Shown: piece by piece, positions 48,706 through 63,480 of the stretch | How positions within the stretch are numbered: the first letter of the stretch is position 1 | Layout of the letters: each line of letters begins with the position of its first letter | Source of the DNA: Primulina eburnea | Taxonomy: Eukaryota > Streptophyta > Magnoliopsida > Lamiales > Gesneriaceae | Direction: 5' to 3' | NCBI RefSeq assembly: GCF_022965805.1 | Contig: NW_027331436.1 | Location: 248,001-312,000, forward strand | Length of the DNA: 64,000 bases | The notes under the pieces: generated by a model | What the model saw: the letters and a program-made list of their open reading frames with translations, nothing else | The model's database searches: none | What the model was told of the DNA's origin: nothing | Translations under genes and position numbers: made by a program

Positions 48706-51700
48706 AAACGGATGGACAAACTGAAGTTGTCAATAGAACTTATATGGGCTAAACTTTGCTCAATATTGTTGTAATCTACTACTTGTCATCCCCAAACGGA
48801 TGGACAAACTGAAGTTGTAAATAGAACTTTGGGAACACTTGTGCGTCCTATTCTTAAAAAGAACTTGGATTGACATTTCTATGCACTTTATTTTGAGGTT
48901 GCCTAGGACTAAGAAGGGGAGGGATTCTATTTTTGGATTACTTTATGGCCTAACTTTGCTCCATATTGTTGTAATCTACTACTTGTCATCCTCAAACGGA
49001 TGGACAAACTGAAGTTGTCAATAGAACTTTGGGAACACTTTTGCGTGCTATTCTTAAAAAGAACTTGGATTGACATTTCTATGGACTTTATTTGGGGTTG
49101 CCTAGGACTAAGAAGGGGAGGGATTCTATTTTTGGATTACTTTATGGGCTAAACTTTGCTCAATATTGTTGTAATCTACTACTTGTCATCCTCAAACGGA
49201 TGGAAAAACTGAAGTTGTCAATAGAACTTATATGGCCTAACCTTTGCTCAATATTGTTGTAATTTACTACTTGTCATTCTCAAACGGATGGACAAACTGA
49301 AGTTGTAAATAGAACTTTGGGAACACTTTTGCGTGCTATTCTTAAAAAGAACTTGGATTGACATTTCTATGCACTTTATTTTGGGGTTGCCTAGGACTGA
49401 GAAGGGGAGGGATTCTATTTATGGATTACTTTATGGGCTAAACTTTGTTCAATATTGTTGTAATCTACTACTTGTCATCCTCAAACAGATGGACAAACTG
49501 AAGTTGTCAATAGAACTTTGGGAACACTTTTGCGTGCTATTCTTAAAAGAAGGGGAGGGATTCTATTTTCGGATTACTTTATGGGCTAAACTTTGCTCAA
49601 TATTGTTGTAATCTACTACTTGTCATCCCCAAACGGATGGACAAACTGAAGTTGTAAATAGAACTTTGGGAACACTTGTGCGTGCTATTCTTAAAAGAAC
49701 TTGGATTGACATTTCTATGCACTTTATTTTGGGGTTGCCTAGGACTAAGAAGGGGAGGGATTCTATTTTTGGATTACTTTATGGGCTAAACTTTAATCCA
49801 TATTGTTGTAATCTACTACTTGTCATCCTCAAACGGATGGACAAACTGAAGTTGTCAATAGAACTTTGGGAACACTTTTGCGTGCTATTCTTAAAAGAAG
49901 GGGAGAGATTCTATTTTCGGATTACTTTATGGGCTAAACTTTGCTCAATATTGTTGTAATCTACTACTTGTCTTCCCCAAACGGATGGACAAACTGAAGT
50001 TGTAAATAGAACTTTAGGAACACTTGTGCGTGCTATTCTTAAAAGAACTTGGATTGACATTTCTATGCACTTTATTTTGGGGTTGCCAAGGACTAAGAAG
50101 GGGAGGGATTCTATTTTTGGATTACTTTATGGGCTAAACTTTAATCCATATTGTTGTAATCTACTACTTGTCATCCTCAAACGGATGGACAAACTGAAGT
50201 TGTAAATAGAACTTTGTGAACACTTTTGCGTGCTATTCTTAAAAGAACTTGGCCTGACATTTCTGTGGACTTTATTTTGGGGTTGCCTAGGACTAAGAAG
50301 GTGAGGGATTCTTTTTTTGGATTACTTTATGGGCTAAACTTTGCTCAATATTGTTGTAATCTACTACTTGTCATCCTCAAACGGATGGACAAACTGAAGT
50401 TGTAAATAGAACTTTGGGAACACTTGTGCGTGCTATTCTTAAAAGAACTTGGATTCACATTTCTATGCACTTTATTTTGGGGTTGCCTAGGACTAAGAAG
50501 GGGAGGGATTCTATTTTTGGATTACTTTATGGGCTAAACTTTGCTCAATATTGTTGTAATCTACTACTTGTCATCCTCAAACGGATGGAAAAACTGAAGT
50601 TGTCAATAGAACTTATATGGCCTAACCTTTGCTCAATATTGTTGTAATCTACTACTTGTCATTCTCAAACGGATGGACAAACTGAAGTTGTAAATAGAAC
50701 TTTGGGAACACTTTTGCGTGCTATTCTTAAAAAGAACTTGGATTGACATTTCTATGGACTTTATTTTGGGGTTGCCTAGGACTAAGAAGGGGAGGGATTC
50801 TATTTTTGCATTACTTTATGGGCTAAACTTTGCTCCATATTGTTGTAATGTACTACTTGTCATCCTCAAACGGATGGACAAACTGAATTTGTAAATAGAA
50901 CTTTGGAAACACTTTTGCGTGCTATTCTTAAAAGAACTTGGACTGACATTTCTGTGGACTTTATTTTGGGGTTGCCTAGGACTAATAAGGTGAGGGATTC
51001 TATTTTTGGATTACTTTATGGGCTAAACTTTGCTCAATATTGTTGTAATCTACTACTTGTCATCCTCAAACGGATGGACAAACTGAAGTTGTAAATAGAA
51101 CTTTGGGAACACTTTTGCGTGCTATTCTTAAAAAGAACTTGGATTGACATTTCTATGGACTTTATTTTGGGGTTGCCAATGACTAAGAAGGGGAGGGATT
51201 CTATTTTTGGATTACTTTATGGCTAAACTTTGCTCAATATTGTTGTAATCTACTACTTGTCATCCTCAAACGGATGGACAAACTGAAGTTGTAAATAGAA
51301 CTTTGGGAACACTTTTGCGTGCTATTCTTAAAAAGAACTTGGATTGACATTTCTATGGACTTTATTTTGGGGTTGCCTAGGACTAAGAAGGGGAGGGATT
51401 CTATTTTTGGATTACTTTATGGGCTAAACTTTGCACAATAAAGTTGTAATCTACAACTTGTCATCCTCAAACGGATGGACAAACTGAAGTTGTAAATAGA
51501 ACTTTGGGAACACTTTTGCGTGCTATTCTTAAAAAGAACTTGGATTGACATTTCTATGCACTTTATTTTGGGGTTTCCTAGGACTAAGAAGGGGAGGGAT
51601 TCTATTTTTGGATTACTTTATGGCTAAACTTTGCTCAATATTGTTGTAATCTACTACTTGTCATCCTCAAACGGATGGACAAACTGAAGTTGTAAATAGA

Positions 51701-52481
51701 ACTTTGAGAACACTTTTGCGTGCTATTCTTAAAAAGAACTTGGATTGACATTTCTATGGACTTTATTCTTGGGTTGCCTAGGACTAAGAAGGGGAGGGAT
51801 TCTATTTTTGGATTACTTTATGGGCTAAACTTTGCTCAATATTGTTGTAATCTACTATTTGTCATCCTCAAACGGATGGACAAACTGAAGTTGTCAATAG
51901 AACTTATATGGGCTAAACTTTGCTCAATATTGTTGTAATCTACTACTTGTCATCCCCAAACGGATGGACAAACTGAAGTTGTAAATAGAACTTTGGGAAC
52001 ACTTTTGCGTGCTATTCTTAAAAGAACTTGGACTGACATTTCTGTGGACTTTATTTTGGGGTTGCCTAGGACTAAGAAGGTAAGGGATTCTATTTTTGGA
52101 TTACTTTATGTGCTAAACTTTGCTCAATATTGTTGTAATCTACTACTTGTCATCCTCAAACGGATGGACAAACTGAAGTTGTAAATAGAACTTTGGGAAC
52201 ACTTGTGCGTGCTATTCTTAAAAGAACTTGGATTAACATTTCTATGCACTTTATTTTGGGGTTGCCTAGGACTAAGAAGGGGAGGGATTCTATTTTTGGA
52301 TTACTTTATGGGCTAAACTTTGCTCAACATTGTTGTAATCTACTACTTGTCATCCTCAAACGGATGGAAAAACTGAAGTTGTCAAAGAACTTATATGGCC
52401 TAACCTTTGCTCAATATTGTTGTAATCTACTACTTGTCATTCTCAAACGGATGGACAAACTGAAGTTGTAAATAGAACTTT
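48706..52481 (+). repeat. Higher-order segment, copy of 38935-42710
   Basis: Offset 9771 bp over about 3.8 kb. The copy includes both 148-bp deletion monomers and the GGGGTTTCCTAGG variant (51571 versus 41800). It also carries the TTATGTGCTAAAC change of R4, so it was copied after that change arose. Confidence 0.8.
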
Positions 52482-52629
52482 GGGAACACTTTTGCGTGCT
52501 ATTCTTAAAAAGAACTTGGATTGACATTTCTATGCACTTTATTTTGGGGTTGCCTAGGACTAAGAAGGGGAGGAATTCTATTTTTGGATTACTTTATGGC
52601 TAAACTTTGCTCAATATTGTTGTAATCTA

Positions 52630-55310
52630 CTATTTGTCATCCTCAAACGGATGGACAAACTGAAGTTGTCAATAGAACTTTAGGAACACTTTTGCGTGCT
52701 ATTCTTAAAAAGAACTTGGATTGACATTTCTATGGACTTTATTTTGGGGTTGCCAATGACTAAGAAGGGGAGGGATTCTATTTTTGGATTACTTTATGGC
52801 TAAACTTTGCTCAATATTGTTGTAATCTACTACTTGTCATCCTCAAACAGATGGACAAACTGAAGTTGTAAATAGAACTTTGGGAACACTTTTGCGTGCT
52901 ATTCTTAAAAAGAACTTGGATTGACATTTCTATGGACTTTATTTTGGGGTTGCCTAGGACTAAGAAGGGGAGGGATTCTATTTTTGGATTACTTTATGGG
53001 CTAAACTTTGCACAATAAAGTTGTAATCTACAACTTGTCATCCTCAAACGGATGGACAAACTGAAGTTGTAAATAGAACTTTGGGAACACTTTTGCGTGC
53101 TATTCTTAAAAAGAACTTGGATTGACATTTCTATGCACTTTATTTTGGGGTTGCCTAGGACTAAGAAGGGGAGGAATTCTATTTTTGGATTACTTTATGG
53201 CTAAACTTTGCTCAATATTGTTGTAATCTACTACTTGTCATCCTCAAACGGATGGACAAACTGAAGTTGTAAATAGAACTTTGAGAACACTTTTGCGTGC
53301 TATTCTTAAAAAGAACTTGGATTGACATTTCTATGGACTTTATTCTTGGGTTGCCTAGGACTAAGAAGGGGAGGGATTCTATTTTTGGATTACTTTATGG
53401 ACTAAACTTTGCTCAATATTGTTGTAATCTACTATTTGTCATCCTCAAACGGATGGACAAACTGAAGTTGTCAATAGAACTTATATGGGCTAAACTTTGC
53501 TCAATATTGTTGTAATCTACTACTTGTCATCCCCAAACGGATGGACAAACTGAAGTTGTAAATAGAACTTTGGGAACACTTTTGCGTGCTATTCTTAAAA
53601 GAACTTGGACTGACATTTCTGTGGACTTTATTTTGGGGTTGCCTAGGACTAAGAAGGTAAGGGATTCTATTTTTGGATTACTTTATGGGCTAAACTTTGC
53701 TCAATATTGTTGTAATCTACTACTTGTCATCCCCAAACGGATGGACAAACTGAAGTTGTAAATAGAACTTTGGGAACACTTGTGCGTGCTATTCTTAAAA
53801 GAACTTGGATTGACATTTCTATGCACTTTATTTTGGGGTTGCCAAGGACTAAGAAGGGGAGGGATTCTATTTTTGGATTACTTTATGGGCTAAACTTTAA
53901 TCCATATTGTTGTAATCTACTACTTGTCATCCTCAAACGGATGGACAAACTGAAGTTGTAAATAGAACTTTGGGAACACTTTTGCGTGCTATTCTTAAAA
54001 GAACTTGGCCTGACATTTCTGTGGACTTTATTTTGGGGTTGCCTAGGACTAAGAAGGTGAGGGATTCTTTTTTGGATTACTTTATGGGCTAAACTTTGCT
54101 CAATATTGTTGTAATCTACTACTTGTCATCCTCAAACGGATGGACAAACTGAAGTTGTAAATAGAACTTTGGGAACACTTGTGCGTGCTATTCTTAAAAG
54201 AACTTGGATTCACATTTCTATGCACTTTATTTTGGGGTTGCCTAGGACTAAGAAGGGGAGGGATTCTATTTTTGGATTACTTTATGGGCTAAACTTTGCT
54301 CAATATTGTTGTAATCTACTACTTGTCATCCTCAAACGGATGGAAAAACTGAAGTTGTCAATAGAACTTATATGGCCTAACCTTTGCTCAATATTGTTGT
54401 AATCTACTACTTGTCATTCTCAAACGGATGGACAAACTGAAGTTGTAAATAGAACTTTGGGAACACTTTTGCGTGCTATTCTTAAAAAGAACTTGGATTG
54501 ACATTTCTATGGACTTTATTTTGGGGTTGCCTAGGACTAAGAAGGGGAGGGATTCTATTTTTGGATTACTTTATGGGCTAAACTTTGCTCAATATTGTTG
54601 TAATCTACAATTTGTCATCCTCAAACGGATGGACAAACTGAAGTTGTCAATAGAACTTATATGGGCTAAACTTTGCTCAATATTGTTGTAATCTACTACT
54701 TGTCATCCCCAAACAGATGGACAAACTGAAGTTGTAAATAGAACTTTGGGAACACTTGTGCGTGCTATTCTTAAAAGAACTTGGATTGACATTTCTATGG
54801 ACTTTATTTTGGGGTTGCCTAGGACTAAGAAGGGGAGGGATTCTATTTTTGCATTACTTTATGGGCTAAACTTTGCTCCATATTGTTGTAATGTACTACT
54901 TGTCATCCTCAAACGGATGGACAAACTGAATTTGTAAATAGAACTTTGGAAACACTTTTGCGTGCTATTCTTAAAAGAACTTGGACTGACATTTCTGTGG
55001 ACTTTATTTTGGGGTTGCCTAGGACTAATAAGGTGAGGGATTCTATTTTTGGATTACTTTATGGGCTAAACTTTGCTCAATATTGTTGTAATCTACTACT
55101 TGTCATCCTCAAACGGATGGACAAACTGAAGTTGTAAATAGAACTTTGGGAACACTTTTGCGTGCTATTCTTAAAAAGAACTTGGATTGACATTTCTATG
55201 GACTTTATTTTGGGGTTGCCAATGACTAAGAAGGGGAGGGATTCTATTTTTGGATTACTTTATGGCTAAACTTTGCTCAATATTGTTGTAATCTACTACT
55301 TGTCATCCTC
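52630..55310 (+). repeat. Higher-order segment, copy of 46030-48700
   Basis: Offset 6605-6606 bp. Shared variants: TTATGGACTAAAC (53396 versus 46790), GGGAGGAATTC (53169 versus 46563) and CTACAATTTGTC (54605 versus 48000). Followed by a stretch matching 51.1-52.5 kb at an offset of 4043 bp. Confidence 0.78.
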
Positions 55311-58300
55311 AAACGGATGGACAAACTGAAGTTGTAAATAGAACTTTGGGAACACTTTTGCGTGCTATTCTTAAAAAGAACTTGGATTGACATTTCTATG
55401 GACTTTATTTTGGGGTTGCCTAGGACTAAGAAGGGGAGGGATTCTATTTTTGGATTACTTTATGGGCTAAACTTTGCACAATAAAGTTGTAATCTACAAC
55501 TTGTCATCCTCAAACGGATGGACAAACTGAAGTTGTAAATAGAACTTTGGGAACACTTTTGCGTGCTATTCTTAAAAAGAACTTGGATTGACATTTCTAT
55601 GCACTTTATTTTGGGGTTGCCTAGGACTAAGAAGGGGAGGGATTCTATTTTTGGATTACTTTATGGCTAAACTTTGCTCAATATTGTTGTAATCTACTAC
55701 TTGTCATCCTCAAACGGATGGACAAACTGAAGTTGTAAATAGAACTTTGAGAACACTTTTGCGTGCTATTCTTAAAAAGAACTTGGATTGACATTTCTAT
55801 GGACTTTATTCTTGGGTTGCCTAGGACTAAGAAGGGGAGGGATTCTATTTTTGGATTACTTTATGGGCTAAACTTTGCTCAATATTGTTGTAATCTACTA
55901 TTTGTCATCCTCAAACGGATGGACAAACTGAAGTTGTCAATAGAACTTATATGGGCTAAACTTTGCTCAATATTGTTGTAATCTACTACTTGTCATCCCC
56001 AAACGGATGGACAAACTGAAGTTGTAAATAGAACTTTGGGAACACTTTTGCGTGCTATTCTTAAAAGAACTTGGACTGACATTTCTGTGGACTTTATTTT
56101 GGGGTTGCCTAGGACTAAGAAGGTAAGGGATTCTATTTTTGGATTACTTTATGTGCTAAACTTTGCTCAATATTGTTGTAATCTACTACTTGTCATCCTC
56201 AAACGGATGGACAAACTGAAGTTGTAAATAGAACTTTGGGAACACTTGTGCGTGCTATTCTTAAAAGAACTTGGATTAACATTTCTATGCACTTTATTTT
56301 GGGGTTGCCTAGGACTAAGAAGGGGAGGGATTCTATTTTTGGATTACTTTATGGGCTAAACTTTGCTCAACATTGTTGTAATCTACTACTTGTCATCCTC
56401 AAACGGATGGAAAAACTGAAGTTGTCAAAGAACTTATATGGCCTAACCTTTGCTCAATATTGTTGTAATCTACTACTTGTCATTCTCAAACGGATGGACA
56501 AACTGAAGTTGTAAATAGAACTTTGGGAACACTTTTGCGTGCTATTCTTAAAAAGAACTTGGATTGACATTTTTATGCACTTTATTTTGGGGTTGCCTAG
56601 GACTGAGAAGGTGAGGGATTCTATTTTTGGATTACTTTATGGGCTAAACTTTGCTCAATATTGTTGTAATCTACTTCTTGTCATCCTCAAACGGATGGAC
56701 AAACTGAAGTTGTAATAGAACTTTGAGAACACTTTTGCGTGCTATTCTTAAAAAGAACTTGGATTGACATTTCTATGGACTTTATTCTGGGGTTGCCTAG
56801 GACTAAGAATGGGAGGGATTCTATTTTTGGATTACTTTATGGGCTAAACTTTGCACAATATTGTTGTAATCTACTACTTGTCATCCTCAAACGGATGGAA
56901 AAACTGAAGTTGTCAATAGAACTTATATGGCCTAACCTTTGCTCAATATTGTTGTAATTTACTACTTGTCATTCTCAAACGGATGGACAAACTGAAGTTG
57001 TAAATAGAACTTTGGGAACACTTTTGCGTGCTATTCTTAAAAAGAACTTGGATTGACATTTCTATGCACTTTATTTTGGGGTTGCCTAGGACTGAGAAGG
57101 GGAGGGATTCTATTTATGGATTACTTTATGGGCTAAACTTTGTTCAATATTGTTGTAATCTACTACTTGTCATCCTCAAACAGATGGACAAACTGAAGTT
57201 GTCAATAGAACTTTGGGAACACTTTTGCGTGCTATTCTTAAAAGAAGGGGAGGGATTCTATTTTCGGATTACTTTATGGGCTAAACTTTGCTCAATATTG
57301 TTGTAATCTACTACTTGTCATCCCCAAACGGATGGACAAACTGAAATTGTAAATAGAACTTTGGGAACACTTGTGCGTGCTATTCTTAAAAGAACTTGGA
57401 TTGACATTTCTATGCACTTTATTTTGGGGTTGCCTAGGACTAAGAAGGGGAGGGATTCTATTTTTGGATTACTTTATGGGCTAAACTTTAATCCATATTG
57501 TTGTAATCTACTACTTGTCATCCTCAAACGGATGGACAAACTGAAGTTGTCAATAGAACTTTGGGAACACTTTTGCGTGCTATTCTTAAAAGAAGGGGAG
57601 GGATTCTATTTTCGGATTACTTTATGGGCTAAACTTTGCTCAATATTGTTGTAATCTACTACTTGTCATCCCCAAACGGATGGACAAACTGAAGTTGTAA
57701 ATAGAACTTTAGGAACACTTGTGCGTGCTATTCTTAAAAGAACTTGGATTGACATTTCTATGCACTTTATTTTGGGGTTGCCAAGGACTAAGAAGGGGAG
57801 GGATTCTATTTTTGGATTACTTTATGGGCTAAACTTTAATCCATATTGTTGTAATCTACTACTTGTCATCCTCAAACGGATGGACAAACTGAAGTTGTAA
57901 ATAGAACTTTGGGAACACTTTTGCGTGCTATTCTTAAAAGAACTTGGACTGATATTTCTATGGACTTTATTTTAGGGTTGCCTAGGACTAAGAAGGTGAG
58001 GGATTCTATTTTTGGATTACTTTATAGGCTAAACTTTGCTCAATATTGTTGTAATCTACTACTTTTCATCCTCAAACGGAAGGACAAACTGAAGTTGTCA
58101 ATAGAACTTTGGGAACACTTTTGCGTGCTATTCTTACAAAGAACTTGGATTGACATTTCTATGGACTTTATTTTGGGGTTGACAAGGACTAAGAAGGGGA
58201 GGGATTCTATTTTTGGATTACTTTATGGCTAAACTTTGCTCAATATTGTTGTAATCTACTACTTGTCATCCTCAAACAGATTGACAAACTGAAGTTGTAA

Positions 58301-61300
58301 ATTGAACTTTGGGAACACTTTTGCGTGCTATTCTTAAAAAGAACTTGGATTGACATTTCTATGGACTTTATTCTGGGGTTGCCTAGGACTAAGAAGGGGA
58401 GGGATTCTATTTTTAGATTACTTTATGGGCTAAACTTTGCTCAATATTGTTGTAATCTACTACTTGTCATCCTCAAACGGATGGACAAACTGAAGTTGTA
58501 AATAGAACTTTGGGAACACTTTTGCGTGCTATTCTTAAAAGAACTTGGACTGACATTTCTATGGACTTTATTTTGGGGTTGCCTAGGACTAAGAAGGGGA
58601 GGGATTCTATTTTTGGATTACTTTATGGGCTAAACTTTGCTCAATATTGTTGTAATCTACTATTTGTCATCCTCAAACGGATGGACAAACTGAAGTTGTC
58701 AATAGAACTTTAGGAACACTTTTGCGTGCTATTCTTAAAAAGAACTTGGATTGACATTTCTATGGACTTTATTTTGGGGTTGCCAATGACTAAGAAGGGG
58801 AGGGATTCTATTTTTGGATTACTTTATGGCTAAACTTTGCTCAATATTGTTGTAATCTACTACTTGTCATCCTCAAACAGATGGACAAACTGAAGTTGTA
58901 AATAGAACTTTGGGAACACTTTTGCGTGCTATTCTTAAAAGAACTTGGATTGACATTTCTATGGACTTTATTTTGGGGTTGCCTAGGACTAAGAAGGGGA
59001 GGGATTCTATTTTTGGATTACTTTATGGGCTAAACTTTGCACAATAAAGTTGTAATCTACAACTTGTCATCCTCAAACGGATGGACAAACTGAAGTTGTA
59101 AATAGAACTTTGGGAACACTTTTGCGTGCTATTCTTAAAAAGAACTTGGATTGACATTTCTATGCACTTTATTTTGGGGTTGCCTAGGACTAAGAAGGGG
59201 AGGAATTCTATTTTTGGATTACTTTATGGCTAAACTTTGCTCAATATTGTTGTAATCTACTACTTGTCATCCTCAAACGGATGGACAAACTGAAGTTGTA
59301 AATAGAACTTTGAGAACACTTTTGCGTGCTATTCTTAAAAAGAACTTGGATTGACATTTCTATGGACTTTATTCTTGGGTTGCCTAGGACTAAGAAGGGG
59401 AGGGATTCTATTTTTGGATTACTTTATGGACTAAACTTTGCTCAATATTGTTGTAATCTACTATTTGTCATCCTCAAACGGATGGACAAACTGAAGTTGT
59501 CAATAGAACTTATATGGGCTAAACTTTGCTCAATATTGTTGTAATCTACTACTTGTCATCCCCAAACGGATGGACAAACTGAAGTTGTAAATAGAACTTT
59601 GGGAACACTTTTGCGTGCTATTCTTAAAAGAACTTGGACTGACATTTCTGTGGACTTTATTTTGGGGTTGCCTAGGACTAAGAAGGTAAGGGATTCTATT
59701 TTTGGATTACTTTATGGGCTAAACTTTGCTCAATATTGTTGTAATCTACTACTTGTCATCCTCAAACGGATGGACAAACTGAAGTTGTAAATAGAACTTT
59801 GGGAACACTTGTGCGTGCTATTCTTAAAAGAACTTGGATTAACATTTCTATGCACTTTATTTTGGGGTTGCCTAGGACTAAGAAGGGGAGGGATTCTATT
59901 TTTGGATTACTTTATGGGCTAAACTTTGCTCAACATTGTTGTAATCTACTACTTGTCATCCTCAAACGGATGGAAAAACTGAAGTTGTCAAAGAACTTAT
60001 ATGGCCTAACCTTTGCTCAATATTGTTGTAATCTACTACTTGTCATTCTCAAACGGATGGACAAACTGAAGTTGTAAATAGAACTTTGGGAAAACTTTTG
60101 CGTGCTATTCTTAAAAAGAACTTGGATTGACATTTCTATGCACTTTATTTTGGGGTTGCCTAGGACTGAGAAGATGAGGGATTCTATTTTTGGATTACTT
60201 TATGGGCTAAACTTTGCTCAATATTGTTGTAATCTACTACTTGTCATCCTCAAACGGATGGACAAACTGAAGTTGTAAATAGAACTTTGAGAACACTTTT
60301 GCGTGCTATTCTTAAAAAGAACTTGGATTGACATTTCTATGGACTTTATTCTGGGGTTGCCTAGGACTAAGAAGGGAGGGATTCTATTTTTGGATTACTT
60401 TATGGGCTAAACTTTGCTCAATATTGTTGTAATCTACTATTTGTTATTCTCAAACGGATGGACAAACTGAAGTTGTCAATAGAACTTATATGGGCTAAAC
60501 TTTGCTCAATATTGTTGTAATCTACTACTTGTCATCCCCAAACGGATGGACAAACTGAAGTTGTAAATAGAACTTTGGGAACACTTGTGCGTGCTATTCT
60601 TAAAAGAACTTGGATTGACATTTCTATGGACTTTATTTTGGGGTTGCCTAGGACTAAGAAGGGGAGGGATTCTATTTTTGCATTACTTTATGGGCTAAAC
60701 TTTGCTCCATATTGTTGTAATCTACTACTTGTCATCCCCAAACGGATGGACAAACTGAAGTTGTAAATAGAACTTTGGGAACACTTTTGCGTGCTATTCT
60801 TAAAAGAACTTGGACTGACATTTCTATGCACTTTATTTTGGGGTTGCCTAGGACTAAGAAGGTGAGGGATTCTATTTTTGGATTACTTTATGGGCTAAAC
60901 TTTGCTCAATATTGTTGTAATCTACTACTTGTCATCCTCAAACGGATGGACAAACTGAAGTTGTAAATAGAACTTTGGGAACACTTGTGCGTGCTATTCT
61001 TAAAAAGAACTTGGATTGACATTTCTATGCACTTTATTTTGGGGTTGCCTAGGACTAAGAAGGGGAGGGATTCTATTTTTGGATTACTTTATGGGCTAAA
61101 CATTGCTCAATATTGTTGTAATCTACTACTTGTCATCCTCAAACGGATGGACAAACTGAAGTTGTCAATAGAACTTATATGGGCTAAACTTTGCTCAATA
61201 TTGTTGTAATCTACTACTTGTCATCCCCAAACGGATGGACAAACTGAAGTTGTAAATAGAACTTTGGGAACACTTGTGCGTCCTATTCTTAAAAAGAACT

Positions 61301-61768
61301 TGGATTGACATTTCTATGCACTTTATTTTGAGGTTGCCTAGGACTAAGAAGGGGAGGGATTCTATTTTTGGATTACTTTATGGCCTAACTTTTCTCCATA
61401 TTGTTGTAATCTACTACTTGTCATCCTCAAACGGATGGACAAACTGAAGTTGTCAATAGAACTTTGGGAACACTTTTGCGTGCTATTCTTAAAAAGAACT
61501 TGGATTGACATTTCTATGGACTTTATTTTGGGGTTGCCTAGGACTAAGAAGGGGAGGGATTCTATTTTTGGATTACTTTATGGGCTAAACTTTGCTCAAT
61601 ATTGTTGTAATCTACTACTTGTCATCCTCAAACGGATGGAAAAACTGAAGTTGTCAATAGAACTTATATGGCCTAACCTTTGCTCAATATTGTTGTAATT
61701 TACTACTTGTCATTCTCAAACGGATGGACAAACTGAAGTTGTAAATAGAACTTTGGGAACACTTTTGC

Positions 61769-63480
61769 GTGCTATTCTTAAAAAGAACTTGGATTGACAT
61801 TTCTATGCACTTTATTTTGGGGTTGCCTAGGACTGAGAAGGGGAGGGATTCTATTTTTGGATTACTTTATGGGCTAAACTTTGTTCAATATTGTTGTAAT
61901 CTACTACTTGTCATCCTCAAACAGATGGACAAACTGAAGTTGTCAATAGAACTTTGGGAACACTTTTGCGTGCTATTCTTAAAAGAAGGGGAGGGATTCT
62001 ATTTTCGGATTACTTTATGGGCTAAACTTTGCTCAATATTGTTGTAATCTACTACTTGTCATCCCCAAAAGGATGGACAAACTGAAGTTGTAAATAGAAC
62101 TTTGGGAACACTTGTGCGTGCTATTCTTAAAAGAACTTGGATTGACATTTCTATGCACTTTATTTTGGGGTTGCCTAGGACTAAGAAGGGGAGGGATTCT
62201 ATTTTTGGATTACTTTATGGGCTAAACTTTAATCCATATTGTTGTAATCTACTACTTGTCATCCTCAAACGGATGGACAAACTGAAGTTGTCAATAGAAC
62301 TTTGGGAACACTTTTGCGTGCTATTCTTAAAAGAAGGGGAGGGATTCTATTTTCGGATTACTTTATGGGCTAAACTTTGCTCAATATTGTTGTAATCTAC
62401 TACTTGTCATCCCCAAACGGATGGACAAACTGAAGTTGTAAATAGAACTTTAGGAACACTTGTGCGTGCTATTTTTAAAAGAACTTGGATTGACATTTCT
62501 ATGCACTTTATTTTGGGGTTGCCAAGGACTAAGAAGGGGAGGGATTCTATTTTTGGATTACTTTATGGGCTAAACTTTAATCCATATTGTTGTAATCTAC
62601 TACTTGTCATCCTCAAACGGATGGACAAACTGAAGTTGTAAATAGAACTTTGGGAACACTTTTGCGTGCTATTCTTAAAAGAACTTGGACTGATATTTCT
62701 ATGGACTTTATTTTAGGGTTGCCTAGGACTAAGAAGGTGAGAAATTCTATTTTTGGATTACTTTATAGGCTAAACTTTGCTCAATATTGTTGTAATCTAC
62801 TACTTTTCATCCTCAAACGGAAGGACAAACTGAAGTTGTCAATAGAACTTTGGGAACACTTTTGCGTGCTATTCTTACAAAGAACTTGGATTGACATTTC
62901 TATGGACTTTATTTTGGGGTTGACAAGGACTAAGAAGGGGAGGGATTCTATTTTTGGATTACTTTATGGCTAAACTTTGCTCAATATTGTTGTAATCTAC
63001 TACTTGTCATCCTCAAACAGATTGACAAACTGAAGTTGTAAATTGAACTTTGGGAACACTTTTGCGTGCTATTCATAAAAAGAACTTGGATTGACATTTC
63101 TATGGACTTTATTCTGGGGTTGCCTAGGACTAAGAAGGGGAGGGATTCTATTTTTAGATTACTTTATGGGCTAAACTTTGCTCAATATTGTTGTAATCTA
63201 CTACTTGTCATCCTCAAACGGATGGACAAACTGAAGTTGTAAATAGAACTTTGGGAACACTTTTGCGTGCTATTCTTAAAAGAACTTGGACTGACATTTC
63301 TATGGACTTTATTTTGGGGTTGCCTAGAACTAAGAAGGTGAGGGATTCTATTTTTGGATTACTTTATGGGCTAAACTTTGCTCAATATTGTTGTAATCTA
63401 CTACTTGTCATCCTCAAACGGATGGACAAACTGAAGTTGTCAATAGAACTTTGGGAACACTTTTGCGTGCTATTCTTAAA
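61769..63480 (+). repeat. Higher-order segment, copy of 57028-58740
   Basis: Offset 4741 bp. The TTTATAGGCTAAAC and TTCTTACAAAGAAC monomers reappear at 62763 and 62872, with a few new private changes (GTGAGAAATTC at 62738, TTCATAAAAAG at 63072). Confidence 0.78.
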
